Below are positions 52,533-64,000 of a stretch of 64,000 bases of DNA, in pieces (positions within the stretch are counted from its first letter, which is position 1; each line of letters begins with the position of its first letter). The translations under genes and the position numbers were made by a program. Source of the stretch: Cordylochernes scorpioides (Eukaryota > Arthropoda > Arachnida > Pseudoscorpiones > Chernetidae); contig CP092877.1 of the NCBI GenBank assembly GCA_030710605.1, positions 71,895,085-71,959,084 on the forward strand, in the 5' to 3' direction. The notes below the pieces were generated by a model. It made no database searches and had not been told where the DNA came from. It was given only the letters and a program-made list of their open reading frames with translations.

Positions 52533-55500
52533 TATACACTATATCAGTTAATGATTTCAACGAAACAATTCGATTTAACAATAAAGCGCTATTAAACTCG
52601 AAGGAAAATGGCACAAGCTACATTATCATATCTAGAACCCGAAGCATCATCATCGTTTAACACAGCGAGGACTTTTTAGTTTAACGCTAACCAAAATCGC
52701 TCACAATTTTTAAAATTTTATTACAAAAGTAACTCGATGAGTAAAATATAAGCTTCTGAAACAAGTTTGGCAATGTTTACGAACGTTTCTCGAGTTGAAT
52801 CAGAAGCGGTTAATTAATGATCAACAACATTGGGGGCGCTTTTTAAATATCTTGTATACACTCCCCCTATTCGTCAAATTATTTACAAATTAGTTTAAAA
52901 TAAATTTAAAATGCGATAAATTTTGCCAAATAAAGTTGCTTTAAATCATTTTAACTGGAATTTTAAATTTATTTTGTCGTGACATCGTAAATAAACATTT
53001 GTTTATTTTGCTTGGGCCTATTCTGAGGGAAAATATTAAATTAACGAAAATACTTAAATTTAGCCAAATTTTAAAATTTATTATATACGCATTTTAAATC
53101 AGTAAATTATTTATAACTTTAAATAATTTTACAATTTTTAATATTTATATAACCAGAACTTGGTTGCCACACACAGCAAAGCTTATATTTTGCATCTGCT
53201 TATTTATGCTAAGTAAAACCTAATGTATATCAACATTTTTGATGCAATTAAATGGTAAAATATTTAATTTTTAAAAGAAATAAATACAAATTCATGTAAA
53301 ATTTACTCTATAAAAGATATATTTCTTCAAAAATTATCATCTTATGCTTACACTTTGAATATATACTGTTTTATATATTTGACATGCTAATATACTGATT
53401 ATTTATTATTTTTACATCTTCTCTCTTGCCTCTTAACAGTATTTTTTAAAAGTGTTGACAATACACATACTTTTTATCTTTTGGTTTCAAAATGGTTTAT
53501 ATTTTAAAACCTTTATTAGATACAAATAGTTTAATGTCATATCATTTGAAACAAAATATATACTTAATTACTTACAAATATTCATGTAAATGCCTTTTTA
53601 AAGTTATCAGAAGATATTTTAGTATATTAGGGATATTTAGGTTTTCAAATTTTCTCTTGGATTATTATTGATACATTTTTTCTATATTTCAAGTTTTATT
53701 TTTTAAATATTTTAATATTGTGTTAATGTTATTTTAGTATATTTTTTCACAATTAAAAAAAAAAAAAGACCTTGAAAATTTTAACTTTAAATAATGCTTT
53801 AAACTTATTAAATTTTGTGTTCAAAAAATAGCAAATAAATCAATCACGGAAATTCTCTATGAAATGTCAAAAAACAAAATAAGGGTTGAATCATAAGAAT
53901 TTTACATATAGGGGCCATATTTTGTCTCTTCCACTGTTTAGGATTAGTTTCAGTTTGTTTATTGTTTTTTTTTTACATTTTTCTTTTATAATTCCACTTT
54001 AAAGTTTTGATAACATCAAGCTTCATTTAACCTCTCCATATTGAATTTAAATTTATAGTTGCTTACAACACACAACAAAATAATATTACTTAAAAAAAAA
54101 ATAGTACAAATGTGACATTGTATTGGGATAAGGTTCATAAATTAAGAAAAAGTCATCTCCTTATCGTGCAACTGAAAGTCTATTTGAATAAATGTCAACT
54201 ATTAATAGGTAAATATTATATCAATGATTGAAAATCAACGAGAATAGTTGATATTTATTCCAATAGATGGCGCAAGCCATCAGAAACTTTGAGTTGCATG
54301 ATAAGGAGATGTCTTTTTCTTCATTTATATAATATTACGTTCTAACCTCGTTTTAATTCGACACCCCAAAGGATCATAACTTTAGCTTGAATTGAAGTAA
54401 GTGTTGAATTAAAGTCGGTTAGATGATTTTATCATAATATTCACTGCTAATGGACATTTTTATAGGAGATATAAACACATATATAATAATATTTTTGGGA
54501 AATACTATTGTAATATATTTTAATTAATAATTTTAATTGATATATACCATTGGGACTTTTTTTTTTATCCAATTTTTTTTCCGAATGTTTCATGATTAAC
54601 TTTTAGTGATGGATAAAATAGCATTAATACATTTAAACAAGGGAGAAATTTCAGATTTGATTTTATTTAAAATAAATAAATACAATGGGAAGAGAAAGCG
54701 AATAAAATTTTAAAAATAAGGAAAAGGCTAAACATTTTATTTTAAAGAAATCTTTTTATGGCTGCTTGCCTTTTAGGATAGAACCCGAGTATATTCTAGC
54801 AGTTCAATCATTAAAAAGCATGTATGTCTTTCACTTTCTGTATGTTATTTCTAATAGCAGAATGTTACTCTCTAAGACACCTCATTGTTTATGTCAGTGA
54901 CCACTTGAGTTATGCCTAAATTGTACAGGAATAAACCAAAATCGCGTCCGATGTCATCGCCGATATATGTGATGTGCTGAAACACTTTAAGCATGGTGCA
55001 CATACGCTAACTTCTGTCGCTGTGCCCTACATGCCTAGTATTGCATTTTTTTTGCAATAAATTTGTATTTAAACAAGAGTTATTTAATGTTATCGAAAAT
55101 TTATTTTATAAAAGTTGGTTGAATTATTGATGCTGTTAAATTATTGTGTGGTCGAATTAACGTTTGTTATTTGATAGGTTGGGACATGAAAGCATGGTTG
55201 AATTATCGCAAGTGTTGGATTATTATGTGTTGAATTAATGAGGGTATACTGTATAATTTTCATCAAGAAATCTTTCTCGATGATAAACTTTTTAATCCTT
55301 GAGGTACAGCTTGCCTCATGCCAATAGCATGTGTTGGTTGTCCTTCCCCCCCCCCCTCTATTTTTCAGGAATAGGTTTCGGTCAATGGTTTGAATTTTTA
55401 AGGAGCTAGTTGCTCCCAATTTTACTATAATTTCCATCTAAACTCATCATAAAACTTGAAATTAACCCCATCATGTAAATGCTCTACCCTAGATTAGGGT

Positions 55501-56843
55501 TGGTAAACAAAATGGAGCTACAAGGTAATAAGACCAATCCTTCAGCAATCATTCAGTACTTTTGTCTGAAGATGGTAACAATGCTGTTACCAAAACATCA
55601 TACACTTATTTATTTATTTGGATTTGGTCTTATTACCTTGTGTTTATAATCTATATTCCAAATTGTGTCTTGTCAAAATGGAACTGAGACCTCCAGTTGT
55701 TATATTCATTGATGAAAATAGCTGAAGTTATCTGTTATTATCTGATTTATTTCTGACCACACAGCAATATATAACAATATCACTTAGGACCAAGATTTGA
55801 GATTGTTATAACACACTATGTTGTTGTTATAACACCACGGTTAAAATGAGACTTAACACAATTGGGACATAGAATTATGTGATGTTTTAACCATGTTATA
55901 AAGGAGGCTGTGAGACTCCATAATGTTTACCCATCTGGGAGAATCATGTATGGGACAAGTGTACTTAATAATTGCTTTTTGCTGTTGCTGCTGCTGTTTT
56001 ATATAAGAGGCTGTAATCATTCTACATTTTATATTCTACTATGAAATGTTCAAACCCCCAAATTATTATAGTCAGTCAACTTTTCTTCAATTTGGTGATT
56101 TAACAGTATTATGTGTTGAGGTCCACAACATTGATACCCTAATATGATTGAGTGGAGATAAGAAAGAAGAGATGTAGGTACAAGAAAATAAAATCTAATC
56201 CAAATAATTTAATAGTGTGTGACATTTCGGCAACAGCATTGTTACCTTTGTCTGATGATGGGAACAATGCTGTTGCCGAAATGTCACACATTATTAAATT
56301 ATTTGGATTAGGTCTTATTTTCTTGTATCTATAATCCAAATTGTGCTTTATCAAAGATCAAAGAGATGTGTTAGAGGAGCAGCTTAAAAGGATTATGACA
56401 CACCCTGGTAGATTGGGAGTTGACTGTATGTGTGCCAGATAGAAGCTCTATATACTTCAGTGGAACCTCGTTAGCCACAGGGTTATCACAATTCTAAGGT
56501 CCCATTTTATTGTTTTAACTGTGGTTATAGCAACACAAAATATCTCCCTCTTGTGACAGTGGTGGTGGTGTAGCGGAGTTTGACAATATACAGTAATACC
56601 CCCTATAGCAAACACCAATGGGACTGAGCCTGTGGTTCACTATAGCTATAGTTTTTTTTTATAGCCATAGTTCACTGTATTATAAAATGTGGATTATTTC
56701 AGGATTGTTATAAGGGAAGGTTCTCTATATGCCAGGTTTGTTTTAGCGGAGTTTTACTGTTTCTATGTAACATTCTCAATATAAATAGTTTGTGTTAAAA
56801 CTAGGCAGGTGTGTGATATCTAGTTTAAACAATCTTCAAATTA

Positions 56844-57120
56844 TGATAAAGCACAATTTGTATAATAGATTATAATAAAAGAAAATAAGACCTAATCCAA
56901 ATAATTTATTAGTGTGTGACGTTTCGGCAACAACATTGTCACCATCATCAGACAAAAGAATAAAAATGGTTAGTGTGTGACGTTTCGGCAACAACATTGT
57001 CACCATCATCAGACAAAAGAATAAAATTTTATTCTTTTGTCTGATGATGGTGACAATGTTGTTGCCGAAACGTCACACACTAATAAATTATTTGGATTAG
57101 GTCTTATTTTCTTTTATTAT
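56844..57120 (-). mobile_element. Hammerhead-like fold-back element with 13-bp TSD, right arm only
   Basis: The duplication AATCTTCAAATTA is at 56831-56843 and 57121-57133. The left arm has one copy (TAATTTGAAGATT, 11717-11729). It is of the GATAAAGCAC subfamily. One internal segment (TTAGTGTGTGACGTTTCGG to AGACAAAAGAATAAAA) is tandemly doubled. Confidence 0.88.
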
Positions 57121-57359
57121 AATCTTCAAATTAATCAAGGCCAAAGACACTTTTGAATCAAGTGAGGCTTGTAAACCCCCTTCCTGCCATGTCTTGATTG
57201 CCGACTACTAACTGGTGGCTCTGTGCTTATATGCAGAAAGCTCCCTGATAATTTTTTCTCAAACTTTCTATCTAATAACTTTGCTGTCTACATGTAAAAT
57301 ATATATACAACTTTAGTGTTTTAATGATATACTTTAGAATTGTATTGACAAGCATTTAT

Positions 57360-57830
57360 TTATTGTCAAAATTGAAACTATTTTAAAGGCGTAAGATTCT
57401 TTTTGGTATTAAACAATTTCTACTGCCCTTACTGCAATGGAAAAATTAATGAGAGGGCCTGGCTTATCAGTGGTGAACCCTCCCAGCGATTTCGCCAGTT
57501 CAATCTACCATACCGCTGTTATATTGCATTTTTCCAATCTTCCTTTTATAGTGATACTGATGCTAGACTCTTGGAATGGGTATTTTAGAAGAACTATGGA
57601 CATAAGCTTTGTGAGGACAGTAGAATTACATACATTTATAAATATATAATATAATATGCTTCGAGCAATCGCTCTTCCGCAAATATCAAATTGTTTCTTT
57701 TATTAGAACATTTAAGTAAAGGCAGTAGAAATTGTTTAATATCAAAAAGAATCTTACGCCTTTAAAATAGTTTCAAATTTTGATAACAGATGGCGCGCTA
57801 GTGCATCATATTTATTTATTGTATTTACAT
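57360..57830. repeat. Fold-back repeat C, long form
   Basis: TTTAAAGGCGTAAGATTC and GAATCTTACGCCTTTAAA bound a 400-base segment with CTACTGCCCTTACTGCAATG near one end and its complement near the other. AGTGGTGAACCCTCCCAGCG lies inside. The left arm around 11300-11500 lacks it, with a GACGAGTGGGTAACCCCC stretch instead. Confidence 0.5.
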
Positions 57831-60590
57831 TTTTTTAAAATTATAATTTATAAATAAAAATGAAAAATTATTTAAAGTTAAGACAACGTTATATTACAGA
57901 AAAATAAGGATATAGGCAAATTGTAACATAGACAGTCTTCTTTAATTCAACACATCCAAGAGATCATAAATTTCAGTTGACTTTGGTTCTGAAGGTAATC
58001 TCTCATTGGAGAGGTTGGGTTTATATCAGGAACAGTTGGGTTTTATAATTGAATTTTTTTTACCACTCAGGGAGGTAGTTGTTGCTCATCACAATGTAGG
58101 TTTTAGGTGTGGTTTTATAATTTGCACACATGTGTATAAGGTATTTGTGCTTTGGAAAGGAGAGCAACTTTGTAAAAAGCTGTTGCATTCTAAGAATGCA
58201 GAGTTTTCAAACCATTTTTGGTTTTGATATCTCCTCAAATTTCTAAGTCATTAGTGCAATGAGCAAATGTTTAAGTATCTATATATACACACACTGAAAA
58301 ATCTTTATAAGGAGAATTATCATGTGTTTTCATTCTCCTTAAATTACTAATACAGTTAAACCTGTCTATAGCGCCCCCTCTTGGGACTCTCCAAAATAGG
58401 GTGCTATAGACAGGTCACTTTTAATGTAAAATGTTAACATTTTAATGTTTAAAATTGGGCGCTATAGAGAGGAAGGTGCTATTTAGAGGGGGCGCTTTAG
58501 ACAGGTTTAACTGTATTATTATAAAGTGAAAGGGAGAATACTACACCTTTTAAATGAAGCCAATCCCACTGAATTTATTTGATAGAAATTCAGCTGCCCT
58601 ACTGCTGCAGAGGATAGGTAGAAAGTAAACAAAAGAAATGTTTACATCCTTCTTATCTAATATGTTGTTACTCTGTGGTTTGTGATTCTCCTGATAATAA
58701 ACAACTGATGTTTTTTGCCATCCTTTCAAATAATGGCTGTTTGTTGTTATAGAGGTGTTCATTGCATGTGTGAGATATACTGCCAACCAACCAATTCTTA
58801 AATAATATTACAACAATGGGGAGAGTTCTTCATTATAATTGTGTGGGTATAGTTTTCCCTGTGTCTTCCAAGTACAGTTAAACCTGTCTATAGCACTCCC
58901 TCTTGGGACTCACCAAAATAGAGTACTATAGACAGGTCACTTTTAATGTAAATCACATCGTACTACGTATTTAAAATCGGGCGGTATAGAGAAGTTTAAC
59001 TGTAATTTTGTTTCTCTCTTCATTGATGCTCAAAGTGTGATAGAAAACTTAGATGGCTATCCAAAAATGGGGGCCCTAGAATAATGGATGGATTGAGATG
59101 TAGAGATTTCCAGAGAACCAGGTTAGTTTTGGTTATCAAGGTAGGCCGCCGTGGGAATGGGGTCAGATAAATGTTTCATAACAATTTCATGGTGTCTGGA
59201 ACTTTATGTACCTTGATCACCTCATTTGGAAATCGCCCGAGGATTATGGATGACCACAAGTAACAGGGTCAAATAACTTTGTTTAGTGCTCACCGTCGAA
59301 TCACGCACACACACACAAAAGCCTTTATTAGGGACTTACCCCATACAGATTCTCCCAATTGGGTAAGGTAATAATAATCTTGTGTTATTTACATAGAAAT
59401 TGGACTGGCTTTACTCTTTGTCTCAAAGTCATTCACTTGTTGACTGGTCCTTACATAATGATGATCTAAAAAAGTTATAGTAAGCTATTGCCTTAGATTT
59501 GTTTGCTGATATTTTTGAAAGAAATACGTAGGGTGAAGTGTTGGTACATTTAATTTGTTGATATAGGGCCTTCCTCTCTGCATCAAGGGCTGTACAATTA
59601 AGCAGGTAATGGGGGAGTTCTTCAGTAAACGTCGAATCGAATCATAATGATGCTCTTGTTGGAACTGAACATTTATAAATGTGTTCTTTTGAAAGTGTAG
59701 ATTCAGTATTATATAGCCAGCACTCTGGGAGAGTCCTTTAGAAATTTAACAAAATGTGAAATTAGCATCTATTGTTCTTCCCCCAATCCCAATAATTCAG
59801 ATTTTTTTTTTCATTTAGTGGTTGTAAGAATTTGACATCAAATTTATTTTAATATTGCTAATGATAATGTCATATTTTTTAAACACAAGGTAATAAGACC
59901 AAATAAATAAATAGTGTGTGACGTTTCAGTAACAGCGTTGTTACCATCTTCAGACAAAAGTACTGAATGATAAGACCAAATAAATAAATTGTGTGTGACG
60001 TTTCGGTAACAGCGTTGTTACCGAAATGTCACACACTATTTATTTGTATTTGGTCTTATTACCTTGTGTTTATAATCTATAATCCAAATTGTGCCTTATC
60101 GTCATATTTTCAAGTCATTAGGACTGTGTTCAAACAACCCCAAAATTTCTTCCATCTGGACACCTCTAGTTCTGCCACTATTCTGGAATAAAACTGACCC
60201 ATTGATGTTTTTTATAAAGCTATAATGTGCCATCTATATATAGCAAATGGAAACATTAAGATGCTAATGTTTATTTCACAAATAAATCAAACTTCTACTG
60301 CCCTTACTGTGATGAAAATATATTGGGAGGGCTTGGTTTATCAGTGGTGAACCCTCCCAGCGGTTTCGCTAATTTAATCTACCAGACCGCTTCATTAGAG
60401 TTCTAATACTGTATTGGATCATTCTGCTTATATATGCTACATTGAAGGGTGGAATTTCATATTTAAACAAACTATGGACATAAGCTTTTAGGACAGTAGA
60501 ATTACATATAGAGAGATGGCATTCTTCCATCAATGTTGTCACAGGATATATCATCCGGTTACAGCCTCATAATACCTTTTCACTGATTTA

Positions 60591-60900
60591 TGGGGGGGGT
60601 CGGTGGAAGGATGGTCTAAACCGTTGGTTTTCGACCACTATGACCGAAGTTCGATTCCCACATTGGGCACTTTTTTCATATAAAAAAAAAAATGCTCCAA
60701 TGGCCTCCGATTCTTGCAAAAGTCCAACCCCACCAGTGAGTGCAAGTAACCAAACAGGGCTCTGGCACATTTGTAAGTGCAAAGTCGAATTTCTTTTCAC
60801 ATGTGTAGACATGTGGTGCACTTACAGAAAAAGCAGTCACTAACTACCCACCATGATTATCATGGCCTGTACCACATGTACTAGGGATTAGCAAAAAAAA
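60591..60900 (+). mobile_element. tRNA-derived SINE, right-arm allele of 8161-8473
   Basis: The duplication ACTGATTTA is at 60582-60590 and 60901-60909. The head has a G8 run. The B box is changed to AGTTCGATTCC. Confidence 0.8.
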
Positions 60901-62973
60901 ACTGATTTATCAAGAGGTCAGTGAGTTATTGAGATACCAACAACATGTGGTTAGCTTCAATCATCAAGTTCTCGTTAGTATATAAGAACAAAGATAAATG
61001 ACTTAGCTTACTCTAGCCATCATTGATGTTTAGTTACGTCATCAGAGGACATGAGCTCTGCAGAGATGACCTTTTAGAAGTTAATGACAGTTTGGTGATA
61101 AGGGGTGAAGAGTAAACACTACCCAGGTTGCTGCAACAAGTCTTGAAACTCTCAATCTGGAATTGAAACCCTTTGATGAGAATCATTTTTCCTTATATAT
61201 ATCCACTAGGAACCTAATTTGAATTGTACCGTGGAGCCTCTTTTATAACAGTATCTTTGGTTATGGCATCATAGGTCTCAAGTATCTTGGTTATATCATT
61301 CTAAAGTGTCAAATCCCAATTAAAGTTTATATATTGACATGAGAGTCCCAAGTAACAGTGTTATAGCAAGGTTTGACTATATGTGAGAGTCACGTTCAGT
61401 CCTATGTTCCTCTCTTCTCAAATAATTATACCTTTTGAGTCAATTGCTGACACAAATAGACCAAACTGCTGAAATTACTATTATTGATATAAAAATATCC
61501 TTCATCAGGAGATTCAGTATTTATAGGAGTTGGTCTCTTTAAATAATTCGATAATAAAAAGGCATATTATGATGCATAGCGCATATCTGTTATGAATATT
61601 CGAAACTATTATAGATGCGTATGATTCTTTTGAAAATTAAACAATTTCTACTGCCCTTACTGCAATGGAAAAATTAATGGGAGGGTCTGGCTCATCAGGC
61701 AGTAAGGGCAGTAGAAATTATTTAATTTTAAAAAGAATCATACACGTCTATAATAGTTTCGAATATTCAAAAAGGCATATATTTGGATTGAATAAAAATA
61801 TTTATTTGCCAATATAAAATGGTACTATTTGGATTATGTATTAATCCAAATAAATAAATGTGTTACGTTTTGGTAGCAGCGTTGTTACCATCATCAGACA
61901 AAAGTACTGTCTTGAGTGAATTTTCTGATGGTAACAACATTCTGTTAGAGAAACATCATACAATTATTTATTTATTTTGATTTGATGTCTAATTACCTTT
62001 CTATTCTATAGTAATAATAAAAATCATTTAAAGAATAAATATTTTTCAAGTTTGTCAACCTACAAAATAATTTCTCCACTACTTTATCGTTCTAGAGTTT
62101 ATTATTTAGTGATAAAGTCTACTGTCTAGTAGCAAGTCGGCTACCAATACCATATCCTCATCAGTAAACCAGATTTTCATTTCTTGTTCTCATTTTTTTT
62201 CCTCCCAAAATTTTCCATTTAAGATTGTTACAAAGAAGCTTCAAACCCACTCCATCTAATTCTGGAAGGGATAAAAAAAATTCAGAAGTATATACAGTAG
62301 AACCTCTCTATAAAGCAGTTGTAGAGTCAAAGTGTCCTCTTACTGTAGAGTTGCTAATTAGTACAAATGTGAAATTTGACAGTGAAAACTGTCCTTTGTA
62401 GAGAGGTGTCCTCTAACGACAGTCATGGAGGTTTTTCTACTGTATATATATATATATATGAAAAAATAATAGAAAAAAATAAAAGATAAGTGGGTCAGGT
62501 GTTGATATTAAAAATAAAGAAGGCATTTCCTGACCATGAGCACATGTGCCATCTAAAAAGCACATGTGCTCGTGGTCAGGAAATGCCTTCTTTATTTTTA
62601 ATATGTATATATGTTGTAAAAATAGTATAAAAGTGAATTTGTACTGGAATCAGGTTGATAAATTAATCGTGCAATTAAAAGTTGCTGATGGCCATCTATC
62701 AGAATAAATATAAACTAATCATTTATTTGTAATTATATCAGAATTGGCCAAATAATCCTTTATTGATTAATCAAGAAAAAATGATGGCGCAAGCCATCAG
62801 CAACTTTTAGGTGTACAATCAGGAGATGCCATTCTCTTAATTCCCTTTTTTTTTTTTTTTTAACGACATATCAATGGATCTACAAACAAAGGATCAATCG
62901 ACAAACTTTTATTTGAGGTCTATCTCCTTCATAAAAAGCCGCTTCATTCTTCCTTTAGGTACACAGATAATAT

Positions 62974-63181
62974 TAAGTAGGTTGAAATCCTCTGAAGAAT
63001 ATAAATAATAGAATCAAAGCATGTGAGGATGCGTATCTTATGAGTTTTAATAAAGGCGAGCTTTCGGGTCAATAACCCTTCTTCATGTACATGATGTCCT
63101 GAAGAAGGGTTATTGACCCGAAAGCTCGCCTTTATTAAAACTCATAAGATACGCATCCTCACATGCTTTGATTCTATTATT
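62974..63181. mobile_element. Palindrome of Penelope-type terminal repeats, right arm only
   Basis: The 14-base duplication TACACAGATAATAT is at 62960-62973 and 63182-63195. Two arms of about 80 bases (AATAATAGAATCAAAGCATG through GGGTCAATAACCCTTCTTCA) are inverted around CATGTACATGATGTC. Each arm carries CTGAAGAAGGGTTATTGACC then CGAAAGCTCGCC, like the TGCCCGAAAGCTTG hairpin of the Penelope-like element at 17325-19121. The left arm has one TACACAGATAT (reversed, about 6065-6075). It has no coding capacity. Confidence 0.8.
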
Positions 63182-64000
63182 TACACAGATAATATATTTG
63201 GGAAACTATAATGAAACGATTTTCCTTACAAAAAATCTAAATGTCGATAAAATGTATTATCCATCTAATATAAAAGAAAATAAGACCTAATCCAAATAAT
63301 TTATTAGTGTGTGACGTTTCAGCAACAGCATTGTCACCATCATCAGAAAAAAGAATAATTTTTATATTTAATTTATATTTTTATTTTTTATATTATTATA
63401 TATTACTATAATCCAAATTGTGCTTTATCGTATTATCCATCTAGTTAGTTAATATAATCAGGTATTTGATAAGGCACAATATATTTGTATAGTATAGCAA
63501 ACACATTTTGCTTACAATACACTCGTTGTACACACTTGATTGGGTATATAAATAGGATATATTTCAGGTTCCAATTATTAATATCTTATATTATTCCATT
63601 TTACATTCGATTGCCATTAGTATAAGCTTTAAAATTAAAAAGACCACAAAATCAAATAAAACATTATCACCTCTCTTCAAGAGCGAAGATAAGGGGTAAA
63701 AAATGTTCTTCCTTCTTTCATTCATAGAGCAAACATTCACTTGAAAAGATCCTGGGTGAAACAGGATTACAATTTATAATTGTAACGAATAGTATTTGAA
63801 TAAAAATAACTTTTTTAATACATACACACTCAGCGTGAAATCACTCTCGGGTAAAACCCGGGCATTGCCCAGGTCATTCAGCTAGTGACCTATAAAGACA
63901 TTACATGATGGGATGTAAAAGAAAGTGAAGCCATTTTTAGAAGCGAAGCAAGGATTGGAAACTGTACTTCAGGCAGCTATACTCCATCTTCATTTAGTGA

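Larger units (their letters stand above)
34880..64000 (-). repeat. Right arm of the giant inverted repeat
   Basis: Reverse complement of 5270-31543. Shared elements keep order and spacing: Helitron end 63770-63885, SINE 60591-60900, LINE tail 59290-59700, MITEs 58353-58513 and 58875-59002, Tigger remnant 56590-56761, fold-backs at 56170-56356, 55515-55675, 48133-48293, 45654-45853 and 41910-42052, LINE 44982-45392. The extra length comes from right-only insertions listed separately. Confidence 0.93.

Overview
The window looks like repeat-dense, AT-rich animal DNA, most likely from an arthropod and possibly a chelicerate. It has intron-bearing coding sequence, a PolIII-type SINE with an intact B box, Helitrons, a piggyBac, a hAT, pogo/Tigger-type elements, Penelope-like elements (PLEs), and non-LTR retrotransposon tails. 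The tails end in a C-X2-C-X8-H-X4-C knuckle followed by a short leucine-rich end, a type I know mainly from arthropod and especially spider genomes. The taxonomic call is an inference. Nearly all the long open frames are pieces of mobile elements.

The dominant structure is a giant inverted repeat. About 26 kb on the left (5270-31543) reappears reverse-complemented as about 29 kb on the right (34880-64000) and runs off the right edge. Between the arms is a 3.3 kb spacer with a run of exactly 100 N (34497-34596). The arms differ by scattered substitutions and by at least 15 presence/absence insertions, many with target-site duplications and a clean empty site in the other arm. They behave like two haplotypes of one locus joined head to head at a scaffold gap, although a true palindrome cannot be excluded from sequence alone.

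The spacer holds the only host gene I can support: the last two coding exons, on the minus strand, of a complement C3/C4/C5-like protein (C345C domain). Next to it lie two hammerhead-ribozyme-like folds, one on each strand. The gene is cut off by the gap.

Left-arm-only insertions are a Penelope-like element with reverse transcriptase and GIY-YIG remnants, a piggyBac derivative with TTAA duplications, a Helitron, a TA-flanked MITE, a 67-base LINE stub, and a fold-back. Right-arm-only insertions are three Helitron-type insertions (one carrying a 15-copy minisatellite), a 5'-truncated LINE with a nested Tigger-type element, a SINE with a nested hAT composite, a second Tigger-type element inside a SINE, two copies of the main fold-back family, and a 208-base palindrome of Penelope terminal repeats.

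The most numerous repeat is a fold-back family present in more than 20 copies. It resembles a MITE, but its copies are flanked by 13-base duplications of different sequence, have one short and one extended arm, and carry a hammerhead-like core (CTGA[A/T]GA, hairpin, GAAAC, GTC). I propose that it is a small Penelope-dependent, retrozyme-like retroelement rather than a DNA transposon. Coordinates of repeat edges are exact where a duplication is named and approximate elsewhere.
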